From the NCBI GenBank assembly GCA_015060065.1, contig SUZF01000001.1:1-64000 (forward strand): a stretch of 64,000 nucleotides of DNA. Direction: 5' to 3'. Below the pieces are notes generated by a model. That model was given only the letters and a program-made list of their open reading frames with translations. It was not told where the DNA came from and did no database searches. Below are positions 8,693 through 16,443 of this stretch, one piece after another. The stretch is from Rikenellaceae bacterium (lineage in GTDB: Bacteria > Bacteroidota > Bacteroidia > Bacteroidales > Rikenellaceae). How positions within the stretch are numbered: position 1 is the first letter of the stretch; the number at the start of each line of letters is the position of its first letter. The position numbers and the translations under genes are program-made.

Positions 8693-9234
8693 GAAACGTG
8701 TATAAGATGAGGAGATTTTTTGCTGCAATAGCACTCTGCGCTCTTATGGCGATAGGTGCCACTTCGTGCAAGAAGCAGGGAGGCGAGGTGCTACCTGCCG
8801 CAACCGAGAAGGGGCGAATACGCATCGAGAAGTTCGAGGGCATTGAGCGTGGCAAGGGGCTTTCGGGCGATGTGTTGCTCTCGGTAAGCAATGGACTGCG
8901 CTCGAACATCACGCTGATAAATGGCCAGATGGAGATAAATTTTGGCGACAAGAAGATTGGCTCGCTCACGCTGACCGACGAGGTTACCCTTCCCAAGAGG
9001 GTTATTTCGAGCGTCAAAGTACCCGTTTCGCTACAATTCACAAGCCCGATAGTCGCTTACGGCCTGTTGGCGAAACTCATGCGTGGCGAACTCAACAAGA
9101 TGACCGTCACGATTGATGCCGAAGCGAAGGTCGGTGCTGTGCGCAGGCGTATCTATAAGGAGAATATCTCTCTGCACGAGGCTTTGCAGTCGTTGGGCAT
9201 CCCGACCGACAGATTGAAGGCTCTGGTAAAGTAA
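8689..9234 (+). CDS. Predicted lipoprotein, function unknown
   Basis: A 181-residue exported protein with a signal peptide and a plausible lipobox (ALMAIGATSC, then KKQGG). The mature part is mostly beta-strand-like and alternates hydrophobic residues (SGDVLLSVSN, NITLINGQMEINF, LPKRVISSVKVPVSLQF), which suggests a LEA/WHy-like immunoglobulin-type sandwich; that is a guess from pattern. Either Met1 (ATGA overlap with menG) or Met7 (8707, MRRFFAAIA) could be the start; the second gives a more usual signal peptide. It lies in a menG-lipoprotein-SPOR gene string. Confidence 0.75.
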   Translation: MRNVYKMRRFFAAIALCALMAIGATSCKKQGGEVLPAATEKGRIRIEKFEGIERGKGLSGDVLLSVSNGLRSNITLINGQMEINFGDKKIGSLTLTDEVTLPKRVISSVKVPVSLQFTSPIVAYGLLAKLMRGELNKMTVTIDAEAKVGAVRRRIYKENISLHEALQSLGIPTDRLKALVK

Positions 9235-9246
9235 AAGACAGACAGT

Positions 9247-9783
9247 ATGAAGAGGATTTTAATATTTGCGATGGCATTGCTTGTATGCGGCGTGGCATCG
9301 GCACAGAAGATAGAGGATTTCAAGGCACGCCTTGCGGAGCCGACACTCAACGACACCCTCGGCAGGGCAGGCAAGGTTGTGGTTCATGAGGTGGGTACGG
9401 CTGCCGAAGCCGTGCGCAAGAGCGATGCAGCCACAAAGCCCGAAACCGTCAAGGGTTTCCGCATCGTCATCTTCTTCGATAACAGCAGTACGGCACGCGC
9501 CAAGGCGGAGGAGGCGATTATGCACTTCAACGCGATATACCCCGATGTGCGCAGTTATATGGATTACGAAAACCCCTACTTCAAGGTCTTGGTTGGAGGC
9601 TGTGTAACCTCGGAGGAGGCTATTGTGTTGCTGGGTCGCATCACCCCCAACTTCCCGAAGGCATATATCACTCGCGAGGAGATAAAACTCACGGAGTTGT
9701 CACAGCCCAAGTTTGTCCCCGCACCGGCGGAGCCAATTACGGACTCGATAACAAACCCCGTAACCGCCCGCCCCATCGAATAG
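9247..9783 (+). CDS. Exported SPOR-like domain protein
   Basis: A 178-residue protein with a clear cleavable signal peptide (MKRILIFAMALLVCGVASA, cut before QKIED). Residues about 70-150 resemble a SPOR domain, the peptidoglycan-binding fold found in septal proteins: GFRIVIFFDNSSTARAKAEE, YPDVRSYMDYENPYFKVLVG and a final strand-helix unit. The tail is Pro/Thr-rich and disordered (PAPAEPITDSITNPVTARP). SPOR domains bind denuded glycan strands at division sites; whether this one does is inferred. It closes the plus-strand run that began at the deaminase. Confidence 0.75.
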   Translation: MKRILIFAMALLVCGVASAQKIEDFKARLAEPTLNDTLGRAGKVVVHEVGTAAEAVRKSDAATKPETVKGFRIVIFFDNSSTARAKAEEAIMHFNAIYPDVRSYMDYENPYFKVLVGGCVTSEEAIVLLGRITPNFPKAYITREEIKLTELSQPKFVPAPAEPITDSITNPVTARPIE

Positions 9784-9847
9784 CCCGCAACGCAAACAAC
9801 TTCAATGACGTTGTAAATCGAGGAAATCGTTAATAATATTAGATAAT

Positions 9848-9874
9848 AGGGGTTAGTGGAATCCACTAACCCCT
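9848..9874. terminator. Hairpin between convergent genes
   Basis: A perfect 12-bp stem, AGGGGTTAGTGG (9848-9859) with CCACTAACCCCT (9863-9874), around a 3-base loop. It lies between the SPOR-like gene and the convergent repeat-protein gene. No long T-run follows on either strand, so termination is likely but not certain. The rest of 9784-9983 shows nothing else. Confidence 0.7.
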
Positions 9875-9983
9875 AAAATATCGCTGTAATTTACAAACAA
9901 CTACTTATATTTTTGTCCAAGCGCCATTTTTGGCATCATTACCCATAATAAAATATATTTGCAGCACTAATAAATTTATAAAA

Positions 9984-11858
9984 TTAAGGCTTTGGCGTTT
10001 TGAGAAGCCACTTTTTCCAATCCTTTTTATCTCTATAAGGATCCATCTCTTTCCTATATTTTCGAATAGCATTTGCCGGCACATAAATCTTCGCCCCGGG
10101 TACAAAACGGCATCTTGTTGGTGGTGTAGTTGATTTATAGTATATGGCTATTGGTTTTTCATAACCCCCAAAAGTGTATGCATGAACCGAAGTAACGCTG
10201 TCGGGAATAGTGATGCTTGTCAGCGAGGTGCAAGCATTGAATGCATAATCTCCAATCGAAGTAACACTATCGGGGATAGTAATATTTGTCAGCGAGGTGC
10301 AACCACGGAATGCATACTCTCCAATCGAAATAACACCGTCAGGTATTACTAACTCTGTGATCTCCACACCATTAACCAAAAGATGTTTATTACCAGAAAA
10401 TTTGTCTGTATTATTGTTTGTTGCGTATGCAGCCAAGTCGGTTATATTTACATACGTATCTTTCAACGAGGGGCATTTATAGAATGCAGCTCTTTCAATC
10501 GAAGTAACACTACAATTACCACTAATTGTTACACTTTTAAGCGAGGAGCAAAAAGCGAATGCAGCCCATTCAATCGACGTTACGCTATCGGGGATAGTTA
10601 CACTTGTCAGCGAGGTGCAAGAATTGAATGCATTCTTTCCAATCGAAGTAACACTATTGGGAATGGTTACACTTTCCATCCAAGAGCAACCAGCGAAGGC
10701 GTGACCCCCAATCCTCTTTGTCCCCTTTGGAATAACAAAATCTCTTTCAAGTTTTATAGGGGCCCCGTTTATATAAAGTGAGTAATAACTAACAACAAAA
10801 CCATCGCGGCGAATAGCAATCCATTGAGACAAATCTCCTTGATAATCCACCCTCGTCAGCGAAGAACATCCTTCGAATGTGTTATCTCCAATCCAATCAA
10901 CGCTCTTGGGAATGGTGATTCTTCTCAACGAAGAACAATCTTCGAATGTATTATCTCCAATCGAAGTAACGCCGTCGGGGATGGTTATACTTGTCAGCGA
11001 AGAACATCCTTTGAATGTATTATCTCCAATCGACGAAACCCCTTTACCGATTGTTACATTAGTTAAGGCTGTGCAAGAGTCGAATGAGCCCAATCCAACC
11101 GAAGTGACACTATCGGGAATTGTTATCTCTTTCAGCGAAGTGCAGCGATAAAACGCGGATTGTCCAATCGAAGTAACACCATCAGGGATAGTTATACTTG
11201 TCAGCGAGCGGCAATCGTAGAACGCTTTAGCTCCAATCGAAGTGACAGGCTTTTCAAATATTAGCACATTTTTGCCCTGAATAGTTAGGTTGCACAGTGC
11301 TTTTTTATTCGGTATGGGTTTGCCATCAGTAGTTGTGTACCAAATTGCATGAGAAGCCAACAATGAATGGGTCATAAGATTGACTATTGCATCTATTTTC
11401 TCCGTTTTATCAGGTGTAAAACCCTCTCCGTATAACAAAACCGAGCCTTCACCATCGAGCAGAAGGTAATACGGAGCGTGACTACCAAAGCACCAATCTC
11501 TTGGGTCTTTAAGTACTAACTGTGTGTAGCCGGAGAAATGGCTCGCCTGCCGACTATTTTGCAAGTGCACAATAACAACTTGTGAAGCCACCTTTTCAAG
11601 ATGTCGAAGCATTGCCATTGAGTGTGAGCAACCTGTGATGTGAGTAGTTACCAAAGTATATTCTCCTCGTTTGAAAAAAGAACTATCCACACGATTACCG
11701 TCCAAATCCTCAAAATCAGCCATAGGGATAAGGTATCCGACACAATTTTCTCGTTCTCCTTTGGCATATTGGGTGTAATAATGTCCAACCCGCGACATTT
11801 GAGCATTGACTGTCAAAAAAGCCATCAAACTCCAACAGAACATCAAAAACTTCTTCAT
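9984..11858 (-). CDS. Exported thioredoxin-like / BspA leucine-rich repeat protein
   Basis: A 624-residue protein with a signal peptide (MKKFLMFCWSLMAFLTVNA). Residues about 45-165 look like a degenerate thioredoxin fold: a buried strand followed by THITGCSHSMAML, then VVIVHLQNS and YYLLLDGEGSVLLYGEGF. Only one Cys of a CxxC is kept, so redox activity is doubtful. From about 210 on there are roughly a dozen BspA/LRR_5 repeats of 23 residues (CTSLTSITIPDSVTSIG type), interrupted near 355-385 and 470-505. BspA-type proteins act at the cell surface in adhesion or glycan contact; a type IX sorting domain is not visible. The AT-rich base composition differs from the flanking genes and suggests transfer. 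It is preceded by a Sel1-repeat lipoprotein on the same strand. Confidence 0.85.
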   Translation of the reverse strand: MKKFLMFCWSLMAFLTVNAQMSRVGHYYTQYAKGERENCVGYLIPMADFEDLDGNRVDSSFFKRGEYTLVTTHITGCSHSMAMLRHLEKVASQVVIVHLQNSRQASHFSGYTQLVLKDPRDWCFGSHAPYYLLLDGEGSVLLYGEGFTPDKTEKIDAIVNLMTHSLLASHAIWYTTTDGKPIPNKKALCNLTIQGKNVLIFEKPVTSIGAKAFYDCRSLTSITIPDGVTSIGQSAFYRCTSLKEITIPDSVTSVGLGSFDSCTALTNVTIGKGVSSIGDNTFKGCSSLTSITIPDGVTSIGDNTFEDCSSLRRITIPKSVDWIGDNTFEGCSSLTRVDYQGDLSQWIAIRRDGFVVSYYSLYINGAPIKLERDFVIPKGTKRIGGHAFAGCSWMESVTIPNSVTSIGKNAFNSCTSLTSVTIPDSVTSIEWAAFAFCSSLKSVTISGNCSVTSIERAAFYKCPSLKDTYVNITDLAAYATNNNTDKFSGNKHLLVNGVEITELVIPDGVISIGEYAFRGCTSLTNITIPDSVTSIGDYAFNACTSLTSITIPDSVTSVHAYTFGGYEKPIAIYYKSTTPPTRCRFVPGAKIYVPANAIRKYRKEMDPYRDKKDWKKWLLKTPKP

Positions 11859-11904
11859 GGCAATAAAAGTTTAGTGGTTAATAATTTGTTAAAGTGACAT
11901 CTGT

Positions 11905-12633
11905 TTATTTCCATATTTTCCGTGCAAGCGAAGCCTTTCTTGTAAATAGTTTTACAAAAGAAATGATCTCTTGTTTCTCTCTATTTCGCTCGGCTAATTT
12001 CTCGGCAGCCTCTTTATAATCTATCGGATAAACGATGTCCGATCTTGTATCCTCTGGATCCTGTTCCAAAACCTTTATATACCATTTATCCGCCTCGACC
12101 TCATTGCCACTTCTGTAATAAAAGAGACTTAAATCTCGCTGTGCATCGATAAAACTCTGTTCAGCCGCTCTTTTAAGCCACATTACAGCCTTGTATTCAT
12201 CTTTTCGAATGCCGATACCATACATATAGCAACCTCCCAACCGATATTGGGCCTCGGCAAGACCTTTTCTGGCTGCTTTTTTATACCATTTGACTGCTTT
12301 GGACAAGTTTTGATTCACACCTTGTCCACAAACATAGCTGGTTGCGAGAGCTAATTGGGAATCAACATCTCCACGCCAAGCACCACGACGATAGCGTTTC
12401 GCCTCCCTGCGACAATGTCTTTCTGCTTCCTCCTTTACGCGTAAGCGTTCGTGTTCAAGTTGTTCCTCTCGTTTTCTATATTGTTCATAAGACTTGTTAT
12501 TCAGCAGACTATCCAAGCCAAAATGGCGCATATCCTTTACATAAACATTAACATTATCGGCATTTTGCTGATTACAACCACAGAAATATACTCCTGCAAC
12601 CCAAATAACTACAATAAGAAACAACTTTTTCAT
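11905..12633 (-). CDS. Sel1-repeat lipoprotein
   Basis: A 242-residue lipoprotein starting MKKLFLIVVIWVAG, with a Cys at the end of VYFCGC. The frame is open further upstream to 12729, but that start would lie upstream of the promoter box at 12699-12706, so 12633 is preferred. A charged helix (about 60-85, KREEQLEHERLRVKEEAE) is followed by three Sel1-like repeats (about 95-200: ALATSYVCGQGV, YRLGGCYMYGIG, DLSLFYYRSGN). Sel1 repeats form alpha-solenoids used for protein contacts. The gap to the BspA protein is only 46 bases, so the two are probably cotranscribed and may act together at the envelope. AT-rich like its partner. Confidence 0.82.
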   Translation of the reverse strand: MKKLFLIVVIWVAGVYFCGCNQQNADNVNVYVKDMRHFGLDSLLNNKSYEQYRKREEQLEHERLRVKEEAERHCRREAKRYRRGAWRGDVDSQLALATSYVCGQGVNQNLSKAVKWYKKAARKGLAEAQYRLGGCYMYGIGIRKDEYKAVMWLKRAAEQSFIDAQRDLSLFYYRSGNEVEADKWYIKVLEQDPEDTRSDIVYPIDYKEAAEKLAERNREKQEIISFVKLFTRKASLARKIWK

Positions 12634-12698
12634 AGTAACATAATTTAAGATTGCGAACACACTTTGTATAATATACGCGTAAAAACCTACTAACTCTA

Positions 12699-12730
12699 CA
12701 AAGTTATAAATTTTTTCCAAAACATCCAAC
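12699..12730 (-). promoter_or_regulatory. Promoter of the Sel1/BspA pair
   Basis: On the minus strand, GTTG (plus-strand 12727-12730), 20 bases of spacer and TAACTTTG (plus-strand CAAAGTTA, 12699-12706) match the Bacteroidota -33/-7 arrangement. It leaves a leader of roughly 60 bases before the ATG at 12633. Confidence 0.6.
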
Positions 12731-12801
12731 CCTCTGCGAGAGAGAAATAGAGAACTGCAACAAAAAAATGAACATCAAAATTAAAAAATCTTAATTTTTG
12801 C

Positions 12802-12832
12802 TTGTTTTTTTCAATGCGGTTTTATAATTTTG
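12802..12832 (+). promoter_or_regulatory. Promoter of the small Cys-rich lipoprotein
   Basis: TTG (12802-12804), a 20-base spacer and TAATTTTG (12825-12832) fit the Bacteroidota -33/-7 pattern. The start codon is at 12870. It is divergent from the Sel1 promoter; together they fill the 236-base intergenic gap. Confidence 0.6.
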
Positions 12833-12869
12833 TGGGTGAACTATCAATAAACTTAAAAACAACAAGGTT

Positions 12870-13112
12870 ATGAAGAAGATTTTTTCGTTTGTAATGTTGG
12901 TTGCTGCCGTTGCAATGGTTAGCTGCGGTAACGGCAATCAGAAGAAGGCAGAGTGTTGTGGTGATTGTCAGGCAGAGGCTCCGAAGACCGAGTGCTGCGC
13001 TGAATGTGAGAAGGCTGCCGAGTGCCCCAAAGCAGAGGCTCCCGCTGCCGAGGCTGCTGCTCCCGCAGAAGCGGCTCCCGCAGAGGCGGCTCCCGCAGAG
13101 GCTGCACAGTAA
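12870..13112 (+). CDS. Tiny Cys-rich, Ala/Pro-repeat lipoprotein
   Basis: Only 80 residues. The signal peptide MKKIFSFVMLVAAVAMVSC carries a standard lipobox. The mature part begins with a Cys-rich stretch in three groups (ECCGDC, ECCAECE, AECPK), seven Cys within about 27 residues, then a tail of tandem EAAPA units. Closely spaced CC and CxxC pairs could bind a metal or form disulphides; I know no named family. It has its own promoter and an intrinsic terminator, so it is a monocistronic, probably well-expressed gene. It is short, but the signal peptide, promoter and terminator all fit, so I consider it real. Confidence 0.85.
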   Translation: MKKIFSFVMLVAAVAMVSCGNGNQKKAECCGDCQAEAPKTECCAECEKAAECPKAEAPAAEAAAPAEAAPAEAAPAEAAQ

Positions 13113-13137
13113 TCTGAACTTACTTTAACAACAGAAG

Positions 13138-13176
13138 GGGTTGTCCAACAATGATTGTTGAGCAACCCTATTTTTT
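13138..13176 (+). terminator. Intrinsic terminator of the small lipoprotein gene
   Basis: GGGTTG..CAACAAT (13138-13152) pairs with ATTGTTG..CAACCC (13154-13168) with one two-base mismatch, followed by a run of six T at 13171-13176. A classic hairpin plus T-tract 25 bases after the stop codon. Confidence 0.8.
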
Positions 13177-13201
13177 GTACAAATTATATAACAAGCGACG
13201 T

Positions 13202-14578
13202 TTAAGCCTGCGCCTTTATCTCGCGCCTGAATGCCCGCACTTGGAAGAAGAGCAACACCGCTGCCAGCGTTACCGACATCGTATCCGAAATCGGCATCGA
13301 GAGCCACACGCCATGCACTCCGAGTTGTGGGGGCAGGATGACGAGCAGCGGAATAAGGAATATCAACTGACGTGTAAGTGATATGAGTATTGCTCGCTTG
13401 GGCTTGCCGATATATTGGAAGAAGTTTCCGGTAACAACCTGAAAACCAACTGCCCAGAACATTACCATAACATTCTTCATTCCGTAGGTTACCGCCTCAA
13501 TCAACTCCTTGGACTCGGCACTATCCCCACCGACAAAGAGCATTGCCACCTCGCGGGGCAGGAAGCGACTGACCAGAAATCCCGTAGTTGTCACACACAC
13601 CGCGCAGGCGATGGTTATACGCAGAGCCTTCAACACGCGGTCATACTGCTTGGCTCCATAGTTATAGCCCACAATCGGCTGCATACCCTGATTCAGACCA
13701 AAGACAATCATCAGGAAGAGCATTACCACACGATTTATCACTCCATAGGCTCCGATATTGAGATCTCCGCCATACGTTTTCAGTGCTTTATTCACGAATA
13801 TCACCACAACCGAGGTACAGATATTCATCAGGAAAGGAGCCATGCCTATCGATAGAATGTTACCGATAATCGGTGCCTTGAAGTGGAAGATATCGCGGTG
13901 AAATCGTATAAAACTACCCCGATTCGAGAAGTGGTGCAACGACACCGACAAGGCGCAACACTGCGCAATCACGGTCGAGAGTGCAGACCCCTGCACACCC
14001 CAACCGAACTTGAAGATAAAGAGCGGATTCAGCACACAATTTACCGCCACCGAGAGCAACATCGCATACATTGCCTTCTGCGGATAGCCCGATGCTCGCA
14101 TTAACTCGTTCAGACCGAGATAGAGGTGTGTGATAACATTGCCGACCAAGATGACGTGCATAAAATCACGCGCATATCCTATCGTCTGCTCGCTGGCTCC
14201 GAAGAAGTAGAGAATTTCGTCGAGGAAGTAGAGGCTCAATGCCCCGAAAACGACTCCGATGACGACATTTAGCAGAACGGCATTACCCAGCACCTCCTCG
14301 GCAGCGCGTTTATTGCCTTGTCCCAGACGTATGGATGTTATTGCCGCAGCACCAACACCCACCAACGAGCCGAATGCCGATGCGATATTCATTATCGGCA
14401 TCGTCAGTGCCATACCCGAAATAGCCAATGCTCCCACGCCATGGCCGATGAAGATGCTGTCGATTATATTGAACAGCGAAGTCGAAACCATCGCTATAAT
14501 CGCAGGTATGGCGTAGCGCGGAAGAAGTTTGGACAGAGGGTCCGTACCGAGCGAGAGTGTTGTTATCTGCTTCTTCAT
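13202..14578 (-). CDS. MATE-family efflux transporter
   Basis: A 458-residue multidrug/toxin extrusion antiporter that uses a Na+ or H+ gradient to expel cationic compounds. About twelve hydrophobic helices in two six-helix halves. Family marks include PAIIAMVSTSLFNIIDSIFIGHGVG near the N-terminus and GYNYGAKQYDRVLKALR near residue 310. It ends REIKAQA. It is the last gene of the division operon, 21 bases after the PPTase, probably only by transcriptional linkage. The actual substrate cannot be read from sequence. Confidence 0.93.
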   Translation of the reverse strand: MKKQITTLSLGTDPLSKLLPRYAIPAIIAMVSTSLFNIIDSIFIGHGVGALAISGMALTMPIMNIASAFGSLVGVGAAAITSIRLGQGNKRAAEEVLGNAVLLNVVIGVVFGALSLYFLDEILYFFGASEQTIGYARDFMHVILVGNVITHLYLGLNELMRASGYPQKAMYAMLLSVAVNCVLNPLFIFKFGWGVQGSALSTVIAQCCALSVSLHHFSNRGSFIRFHRDIFHFKAPIIGNILSIGMAPFLMNICTSVVVIFVNKALKTYGGDLNIGAYGVINRVVMLFLMIVFGLNQGMQPIVGYNYGAKQYDRVLKALRITIACAVCVTTTGFLVSRFLPREVAMLFVGGDSAESKELIEAVTYGMKNVMVMFWAVGFQVVTGNFFQYIGKPKRAILISLTRQLIFLIPLLVILPPQLGVHGVWLSMPISDTMSVTLAAVLLFFQVRAFRREIKAQA

Positions 14579-14599
14579 TCCGCCACAAATGTAATAAAT

Positions 14600-15172
14600 C
14601 TACCCGATATAGACAACGACATTGCCCAAATGAAACTCGAATTGCATCCTGACAGGCATCTCCTCTCCGACTTGTCCGAGCAACGCTCCGCCCTCGAAAT
14701 CGACATTGAGGATACGTACATCGCGCAAAAAATCCAACCCACGCTTACCTGCATATTTATAGAGGGTCTCCTTGGCACTCCACACAACGGCCGGCAGTCG
14801 CACATCTTCACTCAATGCACGCTCTTCGGGGCGCAGGTAACGCGCTGCCACCCGCTCGAAATTGCGGTCGAGTCGCTCGACATCGACAGCGCATCTTTCG
14901 CGTGAAATCATCACTGCCACAAGGTCGTCACTATGCGAAACCGCGATATACTCCTCGCGATTCAGCACCTGTGGCGCACCATATTCATCATACGAAATCT
15001 CGGCATCGGCACCCAACTCCCGACGAACAATATAACGCCACATCAGAGCCTCACGACGTCGCCTCTCGGTGCCAAATTCGGCAACCATACGACGCTCCGC
15101 CTCGCCCGACAGAGCGAGGAGTTCCGCCTCCGAGAGAGGAGGCTCAACGAATAGCCTTGCGCTACTCTTCAT
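14600..15172 (-). CDS. 4'-phosphopantetheinyl transferase superfamily protein
   Basis: Transfers the phosphopantetheine arm of CoA to carrier proteins. The 190 residues show the Sfp/AcpT-type blocks: AVSHSDDLVAV, the Mg-binding CAVDVERLDRNFE (Asp-x-Glu) and WSAKETLYKYAG (Glu and Lys). Length fits the small AcpT-like members. No polyketide or peptide synthetase is nearby, so acyl carrier protein is a plausible target. The first 11 bases overlap the end of gldE, so the two are translationally linked. Confidence 0.9.
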   Translation of the reverse strand: MKSSARLFVEPPLSEAELLALSGEAERRMVAEFGTERRRREALMWRYIVRRELGADAEISYDEYGAPQVLNREEYIAVSHSDDLVAVMISRERCAVDVERLDRNFERVAARYLRPEERALSEDVRLPAVVWSAKETLYKYAGKRGLDFLRDVRILNVDFEGGALLGQVGEEMPVRMQFEFHLGNVVVYIG

Positions 15173-16442
15173 CTGCCGTAACTTTGATTTTATCGATGCG
15201 ACGACCCTCCAAACTCTCGACCTTGAAGGTAAATCCGTGAGAAGAGACCTTATCTCCCTTCTTCAAGAAGTTGCGTTTGAGTTCGAGCATCAGCCCTGCA
15301 AGAGTCTCGGCTCTGCCCTGCACATCTGCAAAACTATCCTCCTCCAACTCCAACACACGCTCGAAATCGACAATATGCGTCTTGCCGTCGAAGAGATACT
15401 TTCCTTCGCCGAGTTTGGTGTAGAAACTCTCATCCACATCGCTCTCATCCGAAATCTCGCCCACAACCTCTTCCAGAATATCCTCCAACGATATCAAACC
15501 CTGCGTGGCACCGTACTCATCCACCACAATTGCCATATGGACCTTATGCGAGCGGAACTCTTCGAGCAAGTCGTCAATCTTCTTGTGCATAGGAACGAAA
15601 TACGCCTTACGCATCAGTCGTTGCCATCCGAACTCTTCGCCCTCCTTGATGTAGGGCAACAAGTCCTTTACATAGAGGATTCCCTTGATATTGTCGATAT
15701 CCTCATCATAGACCGGCAGGCGCGAAAATCCCGACTCGATAATCGTGCGCTTGACCTCTTCGAATGTCGAGGTAAGTTCTATTGCCGTGATATCCACACG
15801 CGAGCGCATAATCTCCTCGACCTCCGTATTTCCGAAGGTTACGATTCCCGACAGCATCTTCTGCTCCTCGTCAGACGATGCCGAGGTCATATCGACCGCA
15901 TCCGCCAACTCCTCGATGGAGATATCGTCGCCTCGACGTGATGCCATCTCATTCACACGGCTGCTCGTATGCACCAGAATCCACGAAAAGGGATAGCACA
16001 ACCAGCGCACAACCGACAGCGGCTGCGAGAAGAGCAGGGCAATCTTCATATAGGCTCCCTGCGCAATGATTTTGGGTAGAATCTCTCCGAAAAGAAGCAA
16101 CAGGAAGGTTACTAAAACGCCCGTAAAGAGGAACTGAAAGCGATGAAACGTAAATACCGAGCCAAGGAGATCATTCGTCAAAACGACAATGCAGATATTG
16201 ACCAAATTGTTCATCACCAGAATCGTAGCCAGCAACATATCCACATCCCCCAGCAGTTTCAACACCGACTCCGCAGCAAAACTCTTGCGCTGTTTGATTT
16301 CGCGGATATCGTTATGCGAGAGCGAGAAGAATGCCACCTCCGAGGCAGACATCATTCCCGATACCAGCAACAACACGATAGTTGCAATCAACTTTACAAT
16401 TGACTGCGATGAAAAACCGTTATATTCCAGAATCGGCTCCAT
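15162..16442 (-). CDS. gldE: GldE-like CNNM/CBS-domain membrane protein
   Basis: A 426-residue membrane protein of the HlyC/CorC (UPF0053) family: an N-terminal CNNM domain with about four helices (about 8-150), two CBS domains (about 215-345: SRVDITAIELTSTFEEVK..GILYVKDLL and KAYFVPMHKKIDDLLEEFR..QGLISLEDILEEVVGEI) and a C-terminal CorC_HlyC domain. In Bacteroidota this form is annotated GldE, a gliding accessory protein, but it is also kept in non-gliding gut species, where ion (Mg/Co) transport or export is more likely. It starts one base after ftsZ and overlaps the PPTase by 11 bases. Confidence 0.87.
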   Translation of the reverse strand: MEPILEYNGFSSQSIVKLIATIVLLLVSGMMSASEVAFFSLSHNDIREIKQRKSFAAESVLKLLGDVDMLLATILVMNNLVNICIVVLTNDLLGSVFTFHRFQFLFTGVLVTFLLLLFGEILPKIIAQGAYMKIALLFSQPLSVVRWLCYPFSWILVHTSSRVNEMASRRGDDISIEELADAVDMTSASSDEEQKMLSGIVTFGNTEVEEIMRSRVDITAIELTSTFEEVKRTIIESGFSRLPVYDEDIDNIKGILYVKDLLPYIKEGEEFGWQRLMRKAYFVPMHKKIDDLLEEFRSHKVHMAIVVDEYGATQGLISLEDILEEVVGEISDESDVDESFYTKLGEGKYLFDGKTHIVDFERVLELEEDSFADVQGRAETLAGLMLELKRNFLKKGDKVSSHGFTFKVESLEGRRIDKIKVTADEE

Positions 16443-16443
16443 T

